Assembly (NCBI GenBank): GCA_015548865.1
Contig: JADMXW010000015.1
Location: 62,001 to 126,000 of the forward strand
Reading direction: 5' to 3'
DNA from: Serratia marcescens
Lineage (GTDB): Bacteria > Pseudomonadota > Gammaproteobacteria > Enterobacterales > Enterobacteriaceae
DNA length: 64,000 bases
The translations under genes and the position numbers were made by a program. This document shows positions 34,778 to 45,864 of the stretch, piece by piece. How positions within the stretch are numbered: the first letter of the stretch is position 1; each line of letters opens with the position of its first letter. The notes beneath the pieces are model-generated. The model did no database searches. It saw only the letters and a program-made list of their open reading frames with translations, and had not been told where the DNA came from.

Positions 34778-36243
34778 CTGATCTCGCTCATCAGCGGGCT
34801 CAACTGCTGGTAAAGCATACGAAACGTTTCTCGTTGCTGCGCATAGCGTGCGTGCTGTGCGGCATCGGGCTGGTGAACCTGTTCCAATGGCAGCGGTGGC
34901 AGCAGGTCGGCCAGTGAGACAGTGGGATTCACAGCGCTTTGTGCCAACCGCGCGGCCCCCAATGCGGGCCCGACATCGCCGCCAGTGCGGTATTCCAACG
35001 TCTGCTCGCTGATATCCGCTAGCATTTGACGCCAGTAAGCGCTGCGTGCGCCACCGCCAATCAACGTGATACTGGTGGGGCGTAGACCCGTCATATGCAG
35101 CGCGTCCATACCATCGGCAAGCGCAAAGCCCACGCCTTCCAGTACGGCGCGCGCCAGTTCTGCCCGTCCATGCTGATGGGTTAATCCCCAAAATGCGCCT
35201 TTTGCCTGCGGGTTATTGTGTGGGGTACGCTCGCCTGAAAGGTAAGGAAGGAACCAGATGGGCGGTACGGTAGCGCTGACGGAGGCCTGTGCCGCTTCTT
35301 CCAGCAGTTGCGGTACACTTTCGGCATGGGTCAGTCGGGCTGCCCAATCCAGACACGATGCCGCACTCAACATAACTGACATCAAATGCCAGGTACCCGG
35401 CAGGGCATGGCAAAAGCTGTGCACAGCGTGTTGTGGGTTGCTGAGAAAACCATCACTGACGGCAAAATAGACGCCTGATGTTCCCAGAGACAGCATGGCT
35501 TGCCCTGCTTGCCACAGGCCTACACCGACGGCACCCGCAGCGTTATCCCCACCGCCTGCGACGACCGGGACGCTATTCATGCTCCAGCGCTGCGCCAATG
35601 CGCCGGAAAGGTAACCGGTTACCTGATTTCCCTCAAACAAGTCAGGCATTGCCTGGCGATCGAGTGAACAGGCGGCGAGTAAAGCATCACTCCAGTCTCG
35701 TTTGCCGACGTCTAACCACAGGGTTCCAGCGGCATCTGACATATCGCTGGCAAATTCACCTGTCATACGCCAGCGTAGGTAGTCTTTGGGTAATAATACT
35801 TTATCAATCTGTTGAAAACATTCGGGTTCGTGTTCCTGAACCCATTTCAGCTTCGGGGCAGTAAAGCCCGGCATCATCAGATTACCTGTAATTTGACGGG
35901 AGTTCGGCACCTGCTGTTCTAATGTATTGCATTGTGTGGCGCTGCGACCATCGTTCCAGAGTATCGCTGGTCGTAACACTTGATGGTGTTTGTCCAGCAG
36001 GGTCGCACCATGCATTTGCCCTGTGAGGCCGATAGCTTTAACGGCATGTAAGTCATGTTGTGCCGCCAGCGCTTGTACTGTGGCATCGGTTGCTGCCCAC
36101 CACGCTTCGGGAGATTGTTCCGACCAGAGCGGATAGGGGCGTGATACCGTTAAAGGTGCGCTGTGCGTGGCAATCACGCTTCCTTCCTCATTCAGCAGAA
36201 TGGTCTTTACACCCGATGTGCCGAGATCGATACCCATATACAT
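34774..36243 (-). CDS. xylB: Xylulokinase
   Basis: A 489-residue FGGY-family kinase that phosphorylates D-xylulose to xylulose-5-phosphate. The N-terminal ATPase motif is YMGIDLGTSGVKTILLN. The substrate region has WNDGRSATQC and NLMMPGFTAPKLKWVQ. Further blocks are EFASDMSDAAGTLWLD, VAGGGDNAAGAVGVG, MLSLGTSGVYFAVS and LIGGGARSAYWRQMLADI. It is the second gene after xylA on the minus strand. The 113-bp gap between them holds an 11-bp perfect stem that probably tunes xylB expression. Confidence 0.97.
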   Translation of the reverse strand: MYMGIDLGTSGVKTILLNEEGSVIATHSAPLTVSRPYPLWSEQSPEAWWAATDATVQALAAQHDLHAVKAIGLTGQMHGATLLDKHHQVLRPAILWNDGRSATQCNTLEQQVPNSRQITGNLMMPGFTAPKLKWVQEHEPECFQQIDKVLLPKDYLRWRMTGEFASDMSDAAGTLWLDVGKRDWSDALLAACSLDRQAMPDLFEGNQVTGYLSGALAQRWSMNSVPVVAGGGDNAAGAVGVGLWQAGQAMLSLGTSGVYFAVSDGFLSNPQHAVHSFCHALPGTWHLMSVMLSAASCLDWAARLTHAESVPQLLEEAAQASVSATVPPIWFLPYLSGERTPHNNPQAKGAFWGLTHQHGRAELARAVLEGVGFALADGMDALHMTGLRPTSITLIGGGARSAYWRQMLADISEQTLEYRTGGDVGPALGAARLAQSAVNPTVSLADLLPPLPLEQVHQPDAAQHARYAQQRETFRMLYQQLSPLMSEIS

Positions 36244-36303
36244 AGTGTGAGATCCTGTCGTTTTTTATCTGTCTGCCGGTACTGCTATTATTCTCACCGA
36301 GCG

Positions 36304-36337
36304 GTTCCCACGAACAAGCAGCAATATTCGTGGGAAC
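36304..36337 (-). other. Intercistronic hairpin between xylA and xylB
   Basis: GTTCCCACGAA (36304-36314) pairs perfectly with TTCGTGGGAAC (36327-36337). No U-run follows on the minus strand. It probably stabilises the xylA 3' end or lowers xylB readthrough. Confidence 0.65.
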
Positions 36338-36356
36338 AAGGCTACTTTTTGGGTTG

Positions 36357-37676
36357 TTACTGGTACAGGTAGTCGTTGATCAAATTCTCCAACATTTCCT
36401 GATGCCCGCTTTGGTGTTTCGGCGCAATCTGTTGTGCTTGGACGTGTTTTGCCAATTGCTCCAAAGAGAGCTTACCTTGCAGGATTTGTTGTCCGAGTTC
36501 GCCGTTCCAACCCGCATAGCGTTTGGCAACCCACTGGTTTAGTTTGTCATCTTCCAGCATCCGGGCTGCGACTTTTAACGACAGGGCCAGCGTATCCATA
36601 GCACCAATATGTGCGTGGAACAGATCGTAACGGTCAGTGCTTTGGCGGCGGACTTTGGCGTCAAAATTCAGCCCACCCGTAGTAAAACCACCTGCTTTCA
36701 GGATTTCATACATGATCAAGGCATTTTCTTCCACGCTGTTTGGGAACTGATCGGTATCCCAGCCCAGCTGTGGATCGCCGCGGTTGGCATCAACAGAGCC
36801 AAAAATCCCCAGAGCGATGGCAGTAGCGATTTCATGGTGGAATGTGTGCCCTGCCAGAGTGGCGTGGTTTGCTTCAATATTAACCTTGATCTCTTTCTCT
36901 AAACCGAACTGTTTCAGGAAACCGTAAACGGTTGCTACGTCGTAATCGTACTGATGCTTGGTAGGTTCTTGTGGTTTGGGTTCGATAAGCAGCGTGCCCT
37001 GAAAACCGATTTTATGCTTATGTTCGACCACCATTTGCATAAAGCGGCCGATCTGTTCCCGTTCCTGACGCAAATCGGTATTGAGCAACGTTTCATATCC
37101 TTCGCGTCCCCCCCACAGCACGTAGTTTTCTCCCCCGAGTTGGAGAGTGGCGTTCATGGCAGAAAAGACCTGCGTGGCTGCCCAGGCAAAAATTTCCGGA
37201 TCTGGGTTGGTGGCGGCACCAGCGGCATAGCGTGGATGCGTAAAACAGTTGGCTGTACCCCAAAGCAATTTTACCCCGGTTTGCTGTTGTTTCTCAGAAA
37301 ATATCTCGACAATTGTTTGAAAATTATAAAGATAGTCATTCAGTGAGTTACCTTCTGGCGCAATATCCACATCGTGGAAACAGTAGTAAGGCACGTTCAA
37401 TTTGTGGAAAAACTCAAACGCAATATCTGCCTTTTGCTTCGCCAGCGATAAGGGGTCCCCTGCTGCCTGCCAGGGGCGCTCGAAGGAACCGACACCAAAC
37501 ATGTCGGCACCGTTCCAGCAGAATGTGTGCCAATAAGCGACGGCGAAACGCAGATGCTCTGCCATACGTTTCCCCAAAATTTCCTGATCGGGGTTGTAAT
37601 GGCGAAAAGCGAAGGGATTGGTGGTGCCACGGCCTTCATAACGAACACGTTCAATCTGTTCAAAATAGGTTGGCAT
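36357..37676 (-). CDS. xylA: D-xylose isomerase
   Basis: A 439-residue metal-dependent isomerase converting D-xylose to D-xylulose. Catalytic and metal-site blocks are [27 protein letters not shown] (catalytic His and Asp), [57 protein letters not shown] and [11 protein letters not shown]. Length matches the class II enzymes of enterobacteria. The start at 37676 (MPTYFEQ) has GAGGAG upstream; a further 14 codons are open upstream but not homologous. It diverges from xylF across the 358-bp xyl control region. Confidence 0.97.
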   Translation of the reverse strand: MPTYFEQIERVRYEGRGTTNPFAFRHYNPDQEILGKRMAEHLRFAVAYWHTFCWNGADMFGVGSFERPWQAAGDPLSLAKQKADIAFEFFHKLNVPYYCFHDVDIAPEGNSLNDYLYNFQTIVEIFSEKQQQTGVKLLWGTANCFTHPRYAAGAATNPDPEIFAWAATQVFSAMNATLQLGGENYVLWGGREGYETLLNTDLRQEREQIGRFMQMVVEHKHKIGFQGTLLIEPKPQEPTKHQYDYDVATVYGFLKQFGLEKEIKVNIEANHATLAGHTFHHEIATAIALGIFGSVDANRGDPQLGWDTDQFPNSVEENALIMYEILKAGGFTTGGLNFDAKVRRQSTDRYDLFHAHIGAMDTLALSLKVAARMLEDDKLNQWVAKRYAGWNGELGQQILQGKLSLEQLAKHVQAQQIAPKHQSGHQEMLENLINDYLYQ

Positions 37677-37911
37677 GGAGAACTCCTCAAGAAAATCACT
37701 CAGCGGATAAGCGGTCATTTTTATTCATCTTCGGAGTGGATCGCCGTTTGCTCAATTATGTTATTTCACACTTAAGTTAAGATAATTATTAAATGTGCAG
37801 CAGATCGCAAAAAGAAGATGAAAAACCATTCTGAATGCGCATTCATAAATAATGAGGAAGGGTTGAGGTCGATAACAATAAAATATGACCGGCATCATAA
37901 AATTACGATTA

Positions 37912-37950
37912 AACCAAAAAACGTAATTGCTTGGTGAAAATCTGTAATTG
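37912..37950 (+). promoter_or_regulatory. XylR operator, xylF side
   Basis: Two direct repeats ending CGTAATTG and CTGTAATTG (AAAAACGTAATTG ending at 37929, GAAAATCTGTAATTG at 37936-37950) are 21 bp apart, two helical turns. The sequence is close to the E. coli XylR site before xylF as I remember it. The rest of the 37677-38034 gap should hold the xylA-side XylR site and a CRP site, which I could not place clearly. Confidence 0.75.
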
Positions 37951-38034
37951 AAGCTGCGCCAGTTACCAGCAACACTTTTTCTGCTTGGTAGCGTTTCTTT
38001 CCTGCACGTTAAACGTTAAAAAAGAAAGGTACTC

Positions 38035-39033
38035 ATGATGAAAGTTAAACACTTTTTACTGTCAGCCTGTGCCGTACTTGCTTTAATGAGCCATACCGGA
38101 TTTGCTAAAGAGGTAAAAATTGGTATGGCAATCGATGACTTGCGTTTGGAACGCTGGCAGAAAGATCGCGATCTCTTTGTTGCCAAGGCGCAATCGCAAG
38201 GCGCGACGGTGTTCGTTCAGTCCTCGAACGGCAATGAGGAAACCCAGATTTCCCAAATTGAAAACATGATAAATCGCGGTGTCGATGTCCTGGTTATTAT
38301 TCCTTATAACGGTCAAGTGCTTAGCAATGTGATTGCAGAAGCGAAGCGGGAAGGCATTAAGGTATTAGCTTATGATCGAATGATTAATAACGCCGATGTT
38401 GATTTCTATATCTCATTTGATAATGAAAAGGTTGGGGAATTACAAGCGAAATACCTGGTTGATAAAGTGCCACAAGGGAATTATTTCCTGATGGGGGGCT
38501 CTCCCGTGGACAATAATGCAAAACTGTTCCGTAAGGGACAAATGAACATATTAAAACCCTTGATTGATTCTGGAAAAATAAAAGTCGTGGGCGATCAATG
38601 GGTAGATGCCTGGTTGCCAGAAAATGCCTTAAAAATTATGGAAAATGCACTAACAGCAAACAATAACAATATTCAGGCTGTTGTCGCATCCAATGATGCC
38701 ACTGCGGGAGGGGCTATTCAGGCGCTGGCTGCGCAGGGGTTGGCGGGCAAGGTGGCTATCTCAGGTCAGGATGCGGATTTGGCGGCGATCAAACGCATCA
38801 TCGCTGGCACACAAACCATGACGGTGTACAAACCGATCACCAAATTGGCAACGGAAGCAGCGGATATCGCCGTCGCGCTGGGGGCGGGTAAAGCGCCCAA
38901 ATCCAATGCCTCGCTGGAGAATGGGCTGAAAGCCGTGCCGTCGTATCTGTTGGAGCCCGTACCGGTTGATAAATCCAACATTGAAACCACTGTGATTGCT
39001 GACGGGTTCCATAAAGCTGCAGACCTTAAATAA
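38035..39033 (+). CDS. xylF: D-xylose ABC transporter, periplasmic binding protein
   Basis: A 332-residue secreted sugar-binding protein. A signal peptide covers about residues 1-24 (FLLSACAVLALMSHTGFA then KEVKIG). The PBP type I fold shows IGMAIDDLRLERWQKDRDLF, NMINRGVDVLVIIPYNGQVL, KVLAYDRMINNADVDFYISF, ASNDATAGGAIQAL and AISGQDADLAAIKRI. It delivers D-xylose to XylGH. Two ATG codons in tandem (38035, 38038) follow AGAAAGGTACTC. It is the first gene of xylFGH, with the XylR operator about 100 bp upstream. Confidence 0.97.
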   Translation: MMKVKHFLLSACAVLALMSHTGFAKEVKIGMAIDDLRLERWQKDRDLFVAKAQSQGATVFVQSSNGNEETQISQIENMINRGVDVLVIIPYNGQVLSNVIAEAKREGIKVLAYDRMINNADVDFYISFDNEKVGELQAKYLVDKVPQGNYFLMGGSPVDNNAKLFRKGQMNILKPLIDSGKIKVVGDQWVDAWLPENALKIMENALTANNNNIQAVVASNDATAGGAIQALAAQGLAGKVAISGQDADLAAIKRIIAGTQTMTVYKPITKLATEAADIAVALGAGKAPKSNASLENGLKAVPSYLLEPVPVDKSNIETTVIADGFHKAADLK

Positions 39034-39118
39034 GTTATTGGCCCTGGCCGTTTTCCGACGCCGGGGCTTTCGTAGGCAGCGTTATCCGGCGTGCAGTGGG
39101 TGAATGATGGAGGCGAAA

Positions 39119-40660
39119 ATGCCCTTCTTGTTGGAAATGAAAAATATCACCAAAGTATTTGGCAGTGTAAAGGCGGTGGATAACGTTAGCCTTGCGCTTG
39201 AAGCTGGGCAAGTATTATCGCTCTGCGGTGAGAATGGCTCCGGCAAATCAACGCTGATGAAAGTGCTGTGTGCCATTTATCCCTTCGGCAGTTATGGCGG
39301 AGACATCGTATTTGCCGGGGATGTACTGCGTGCCAGCCACATTCGCGAGACCGAGCAGAAGGGGATTGCCATCATTCATCAGGAGCTGGCGCTGGTCAAA
39401 GAGATGAGCGTGCTGGAGAACATCTTTCTGGGTAATGAATGGACGACACGTGGCGTATTGGAAAGTGATGAGATGTTTTTACGCTGCCAGACCATGTTAG
39501 CGCGGGTCAAGCTTGAGGTCGATCCCCATACCCGAGTCGGCGAACTTGGCTTGGGCCAACAACAACTGGTGGAGATTGCCAAGGCGCTCAATAAGCAGGT
39601 ACGGCTGTTGGTGTTGGATGAGCCGACTGCCTCACTGACCGAGCGGGAAACCGCAATTTTGCTGGATATCATCCGTGATTTACGCAACCACGGTATCGCC
39701 TGTATCTACATTTCCCATAAGCTGAATGAAGTTAAAGCCATTTCGGACACTATCTGTGTGATTCGTGACGGTAAACACATTGGTACCCATCCCGCCTCCA
39801 TGCTCAGTGAAGATCAGATTATTGCCATGATGGTTGGTCGTGAGCTAACCGAGCTCTATCCCTCTGAGCCGCACGATATTGGTGAAGAAATTCTACACGT
39901 TGCGCACTTGACCGCCTGGCATCCAGTTAATCGTCATATTCGTCGCGTCAACGATGTTTCCTTTGCGCTGCGCCGAGGGGAAATTCTGGGTGTTGCTGGG
40001 CTGGTTGGTTCTGGTCGGACTGAAATGGTGCAGTGTTTGTTTGGTGCTTACCGTGGGCGATGGCAGGGCGAGATTGTGCTTAAGGGGCAGCCGGTGGTTG
40101 TCAACGATTGCCAACAGGCGATGGCGCTGGGAATCGCTATGGTGCCGGAAGATCGTAAAAAGGATGGCATTGTTCCGGTGATGAGCGTGGCGCAAAACAT
40201 CACACTGGCAGCGCTCGATCGTTTTTCCGGGCTGTTTTCTTCGCTGGATGACGCGCGCGAGCAAGATGTGATTCGCCATTCGATTGCGCATCTTAAAGTG
40301 AAAACAGTCAGCCAGGATTTAGCGATTGCTCGCCTGAGCGGCGGAAATCAGCAAAAAGCGGTGTTAGCAAAATGCCTGCTGTTAAACCCCGATATTTTGA
40401 TCCTTGATGAACCCACTCGTGGTATCGATATCGGTGCTAAGTATGAAATATATAAACTTATTAATCAGTTAGCCAAAGAAGGAATGGCTATTATCGTCAT
40501 TTCATCCGAACTGCCCGAGGTGCTGGGGCTGAGCGATCGTATCTTGGTGATGCATGAAGGTCGCGTAAAAGCGGATTTGGTTAATCGCGATTTGACACAA
40601 GAGCAGGTTATGGAAGCCGCGCTGAGGAGTGAACAACATGTTGAAAACGCCACCGTCTAA
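39119..40660 (+). CDS. xylG: D-xylose ABC transporter, ATP-binding protein
   Basis: A 513-residue double ATPase. The first cassette has the Walker [12 protein letters not shown], the signature [15 protein letters not shown] and the Walker [13 protein letters not shown]. The second has [11 protein letters not shown] in the Walker A position, the signature [13 protein letters not shown] and Walker [13 protein letters not shown]. This N/C asymmetry is normal in sugar importers of the MglA/RbsA/XylG type. The start at 39119 ([19 protein letters not shown]) follows TGGAGGCGAAA. A GC-rich stem in the 85-bp gap after xylF probably raises xylF over xylG. It overlaps xylH by 23 bases. Confidence 0.97.
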   Translation: MPFLLEMKNITKVFGSVKAVDNVSLALEAGQVLSLCGENGSGKSTLMKVLCAIYPFGSYGGDIVFAGDVLRASHIRETEQKGIAIIHQELALVKEMSVLENIFLGNEWTTRGVLESDEMFLRCQTMLARVKLEVDPHTRVGELGLGQQQLVEIAKALNKQVRLLVLDEPTASLTERETAILLDIIRDLRNHGIACIYISHKLNEVKAISDTICVIRDGKHIGTHPASMLSEDQIIAMMVGRELTELYPSEPHDIGEEILHVAHLTAWHPVNRHIRRVNDVSFALRRGEILGVAGLVGSGRTEMVQCLFGAYRGRWQGEIVLKGQPVVVNDCQQAMALGIAMVPEDRKKDGIVPVMSVAQNITLAALDRFSGLFSSLDDAREQDVIRHSIAHLKVKTVSQDLAIARLSGGNQQKAVLAKCLLLNPDILILDEPTRGIDIGAKYEIYKLINQLAKEGMAIIVISSELPEVLGLSDRILVMHEGRVKADLVNRDLTQEQVMEAALRSEQHVENATV

Positions 40661-41840
40661 TGCCTCCGCCGACACTCTGGCGACCAAACAACCGGTTCAA
40701 GCGGGCGACGCTGTGCGCTGGTTCAAGCAAATTAATCTTCAGGTGTTTGTGATGATTGCAGCCATCATCGCGATAATGCTGTTTTTCACGCTGATGACCG
40801 AGGGTGCCTATCTCAGCGCACGTAATGTTTCTAACCTTCTTCGCCAGACCGCTATCACTGGCATCCTGGCGGTCGGGATGGTGTTTGTTATCGTCTCTGC
40901 TGAGATCGATCTCTCAGTGGGCTCCATGATGGGGTTGTTGGGGGGACTGGCCGCCATCTTTGATGTTTGGTTAGGGTGGCCGCTGCCGTTAACGATTGTG
41001 GTGACGTTAATCCTTGGATTGCTGTTGGGAGCCTGGAACGGCTGGTGGGTGGCATACCGTAAAGTACCCTCTTTTATCGTCACGTTGGCCGGAATGTTGG
41101 CTTTTCGTGGCATTCTGATTGGCATCACCAACGGTACCACGGTATCGCCTACCAGTAGCGCCATGGCGCAGATCGGCCAAAGTTATCTGCCGGCGGGCGT
41201 GGGGTTTACATTTGGGGTGGCGGGGCTGCTGACCTTCGTTGCCTGGCAATGGCGCCGGCGGCAAAAGCGAGCAAATCTAGGGCTTGCTGTAACACGGCCT
41301 GCCAGTGATATCGGGCGTCAGGTATTGATGGCCGTACTGGTGCTGGGGGCGATTTATCTGCTGAATGATTATCGTGGTGTGCCAACGCCAGTGCTGATTT
41401 TGACACTGTTGATGTTGGGCGGAATTTTTATGGCAACGCGCACGGCGTTTGGTCGTCGAATTTATGCTATTGGGGGGAATATCGAGGCGGCTCGCTTGTC
41501 TGGCATCAATGTCGCGCGCAGCAAATTGGCAGTCTTTGCTATTAACGGGCTGATGGTGGCGGTGGCCGGGTTGATTTTAAGCTCGCGTTTGGGGGCTGGC
41601 TCACCTTCTGCAGGTAATATTGCCGAGTTGGATGCCATTGCCGCGTGTGTGATTGGCGGCACCAGCTTGGCGGGCGGTGTGGGTAGTGTGGCCGGGGCGG
41701 TGATGGGGGCGTTTATCATGGCTTCGTTAGATAACGGAATGAGTATGTTGGATGTCCCGACTTTTTGGCAGTACATCGTCAAAGGGGGCATTTTGTTGTT
41801 AGCGGTATGGATGGACACAGCCACTAAGAGCAAAGGCTGA
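40638..41840 (+). CDS. xylH: D-xylose ABC transporter, permease
   Basis: A 400-residue inner-membrane permease of the BPD_transp_2 family with about ten to twelve hydrophobic segments. Blocks are [90 protein letters not shown] and [20 protein letters not shown]. The ATG at 40638 has GAGGAG 8 bases upstream; an in-frame GTG lies three codons earlier. The 23-base overlap with xylG indicates translational coupling. The first 30 residues differ from the E. coli protein, which is normal for this variable tail. Confidence 0.96.
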   Translation: MLKTPPSNASADTLATKQPVQAGDAVRWFKQINLQVFVMIAAIIAIMLFFTLMTEGAYLSARNVSNLLRQTAITGILAVGMVFVIVSAEIDLSVGSMMGLLGGLAAIFDVWLGWPLPLTIVVTLILGLLLGAWNGWWVAYRKVPSFIVTLAGMLAFRGILIGITNGTTVSPTSSAMAQIGQSYLPAGVGFTFGVAGLLTFVAWQWRRRQKRANLGLAVTRPASDIGRQVLMAVLVLGAIYLLNDYRGVPTPVLILTLLMLGGIFMATRTAFGRRIYAIGGNIEAARLSGINVARSKLAVFAINGLMVAVAGLILSSRLGAGSPSAGNIAELDAIAACVIGGTSLAGGVGSVAGAVMGAFIMASLDNGMSMLDVPTFWQYIVKGGILLLAVWMDTATKSKG

Positions 41841-41971
41841 CTGTCACTGACAACAGGATGTTAGCGGATTTTCATGAAACCAGCTGCGGCTCGCATTAAT
41901 CAGCAAAATATTTTTGCTCATCGTGGGGGTGTGCTATTGAGAAGGGCATCTCCACGGCTGGAGCAGTGAAT

Positions 41972-43156
41972 ATGTTTGAGAAACGCTACCGTATTACGCT
42001 GTTGTTTAATGCCAATAAAGTCTATGACCGGCAAGTAGTGGAGGGCGTAGGCGAGTATTTGCAGGCATCTCAATGCAGTTGGGATATTTTTATTGAAGAG
42101 GACTTTCGCTGTCGTATTGATAATGTGAAAGACTGGCTGGGCGATGGCGTGATTGCCGATTTTGACGATCGAGAAATCGTTCAGTCGTTGCAAAATGTGG
42201 GTGTGCCGCTAGTAGGTGTTGGCGGTTCTTATCACGATCCCGATGACTATCCCCCTGTACACTATATCGCGACCGATAATCATGCATTGGTGCAATGCGC
42301 ATTTATGCATCTGAAAGAGAAGGGGCTTAACCGCTTTGCCTTTTATGGATTACCGCCTTCTGGCGGTAAAGGATGGGCGCAAGAGCGTGAGTATGCCTTT
42401 CGCCAACTGGTGGCATCGGAGCAATATCAGGGGGTGGTGTATCAGGGCATGGAAACCGCACCGGATAACTGGCAATACGCGCAAAATCGTCTGGCTGACT
42501 GGGTGCAAACCTTGCCACCGCAAACCGGTATTATCGCTGTTACCGATGCCAGAGCCCGCCATCTGTTGCAAGTGTGCGAATATTTGAATATCGCTGTACC
42601 GGAAAAACTGTGTGTTATCGGTATTGATAATGAAGAGCTGACGCGTTATCTGTCGCGGGTTGCACTCTCTTCCGTTGCACAAGGCACACGACAGATGGGT
42701 TATCGTGCCGCCAAATTACTTCATCAGTTGTTACACAACCCGGTAACGATACCCCTTCAGCGCATTTTGGTTCCCCCTGTGCGAGTGGTGGGACGCAGTT
42801 CTACGGATTACCGGTCGGTGCACGATCCGGCTGTGATTCAGGCCATGCATTATATTCGTTGCTGCGCCTGTAAAGGCATTAAGGTTGAACAGGTGCTGGA
42901 TGCCGTTGGCATGTCGCGCTCCAATCTGGAAAAGCGCTTTAAAGATGAAATGGGACAAACCATCCACGGTGTCATTCATGCGGAGAAACTCGAGCGCGCG
43001 CGCAATCTGCTGGTGTCGACCTCACTATCAATCAATGAGATTTCAGTGATGTGCGGCTATCCATCGCTGCCCTATTTTTATGCAGTGTTCAGGAAGGAGT
43101 ACGATTTGACGCCGAAAGAGTATCGCGATCGCTTTGGTGAGGATGTAAATCGGTGA
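41972..43156 (+). CDS. xylR: Xylose operon regulator XylR (AraC family)
   Basis: A 394-residue activator. About 270 N-terminal residues form a LacI/PBP-like xylose-binding domain (RITLLFNANKVYDRQVVEGV, GDGVIADFDDREIVQ, ENWQ-type region, IIAVTDARARHLLQV, CVIGIDNEELTRYLSRVALS). The C-terminal 100 residues carry two AraC helix-turn-helix units (KVEQVLDAVGMSRSNLEKRF and SINEISVMCGYPSLPYFYAV). I chose the ATG at 41972; a GTG two codons earlier is also possible. It lies 131 bp after xylH on the same strand, as in E. coli. Confidence 0.96.
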   Translation: MFEKRYRITLLFNANKVYDRQVVEGVGEYLQASQCSWDIFIEEDFRCRIDNVKDWLGDGVIADFDDREIVQSLQNVGVPLVGVGGSYHDPDDYPPVHYIATDNHALVQCAFMHLKEKGLNRFAFYGLPPSGGKGWAQEREYAFRQLVASEQYQGVVYQGMETAPDNWQYAQNRLADWVQTLPPQTGIIAVTDARARHLLQVCEYLNIAVPEKLCVIGIDNEELTRYLSRVALSSVAQGTRQMGYRAAKLLHQLLHNPVTIPLQRILVPPVRVVGRSSTDYRSVHDPAVIQAMHYIRCCACKGIKVEQVLDAVGMSRSNLEKRFKDEMGQTIHGVIHAEKLERARNLLVSTSLSINEISVMCGYPSLPYFYAVFRKEYDLTPKEYRDRFGEDVNR

Positions 43157-43202
43157 AATGCCCGGCGTAATCCGATAACAAGGAGTGCCGGGCCATCAGG
43201 GT

Positions 43203-43778
43203 TTACGCTGGCACGCGCCAGTGATCGTAATAGATATGCTCGATCTGGAAGTTGGTGTCTTCAATATCTCCGGTCAAACGGCAGGCAATGGTGCCCGCGA
43301 AGTCGAAGGCAACACCCAGCCCTTTGCCGCTGATCAGGTTGCCATCTTCTACCACGTTTTGATCGACATAGACGCCATCCGTCACGTCTTTCCAGAGATC
43401 GCCCGAGCAGACATAGCGACGACCTTTTAGTAGCTTGTTACCGCCTAGCACGCGCGCTGCCGCAGAACAGATAGGGCAGATCAGTTTGCCGGCATCGTCA
43501 TGGCGGCGAATGAACTCCACCACCAGTGGATTTGCGGCCAGGCTTAGCGTGCCTTGCAAACCACCAGGGATCACCACCGCATCGAACAGCTCATCCATAC
43601 TTCTTTCCAGCAACACATCAGCAAACATGCGAATGTTGTGGTAGCTGCGCAGTTCCAGCATGTCCTGGCAGGACAACATTTTCACGTCGATCTTCATACG
43701 GTGCAGGATATCTATCACCATAACCGCCTCTGCTTCTTCAAAGCCTGGCGCCAGCAGGACGGCGACTTTCTTAGACAT
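43203..43778 (-). CDS. DJ-1/PfpI family protein
   Basis: A 191-residue class I glutamine-amidotransferase-like protein. The N-terminal VAVLLAPGFEEAEAVMVIDI has the conserved Glu, and ICPICSAAARVLG has the nucleophile-elbow Cys (the second Cys). VVIPGGLQGTLSLAANPLVV is the usual central block. Relatives (YajL, ThiJ, DJ-1) are glyoxalases, chaperones or proposed deglycases; the substrate here cannot be told. The start at 43778 (MSKKVAVLL) has GGAGATGTT upstream; a longer open frame to 43853 is not conserved. It stands alone, convergent with xylR and divergent from argG. Confidence 0.88.
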   Translation of the reverse strand: MSKKVAVLLAPGFEEAEAVMVIDILHRMKIDVKMLSCQDMLELRSYHNIRMFADVLLERSMDELFDAVVIPGGLQGTLSLAANPLVVEFIRRHDDAGKLICPICSAAARVLGGNKLLKGRRYVCSGDLWKDVTDGVYVDQNVVEDGNLISGKGLGVAFDFAGTIACRLTGDIEDTNFQIEHIYYDHWRVPA

Positions 43779-45621
<1,843 letters not shown>

Positions 45622-45646
45622 TGCGCTGATTGTTGCATTCCTCTTC

Positions 45647-45674
45647 AAAAGGGCACCCAAGGGTGCCCTTTTTC
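45647..45674. terminator. argG terminator
   Basis: AAAAGGGCACCC and GGGTGCCCTTTTT form a 12-bp stem with a 2-base loop. The flanks allow function on both strands. Confidence 0.9.
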
Positions 45675-45728
45675 GTTGCTACATCGAGATCAACGAATGA
45701 CCTCTATCACATTTTCAGACTATCCACC

Positions 45729-45776
45729 TGTGACTGTTATCACACACAAATTGTTGATTGTGTGAGTTATTTCACG
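45729..45776. promoter_or_regulatory. Two CRP-type sites between convergent gene ends
   Basis: TGTGACTGTTATCACA (45729-45744) is a perfect TGTGA-N6-TCACA dyad, and TGTGAGTTATTTCACG (45761-45776) has one mismatch. They lie 32 bp apart after argG and before the 3' end of the minus-strand gene at 45865, where no known gene begins. Confidence 0.7.
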
Positions 45777-45864
45777 CTTTATCCCAATAGATCTGTCCTC
45801 GGTAACCGAGCGTCGGGTTCCCATGTGTTTTGCCTGTTGGGAAATGCTTATGCTCATTTCACGG

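Noticed and set aside
38035-41840. Possibility that xylFGH is a ribose or other sugar importer
   Set aside because: All three proteins match E. coli Xyl proteins along their length and lie next to xylA and xylR.
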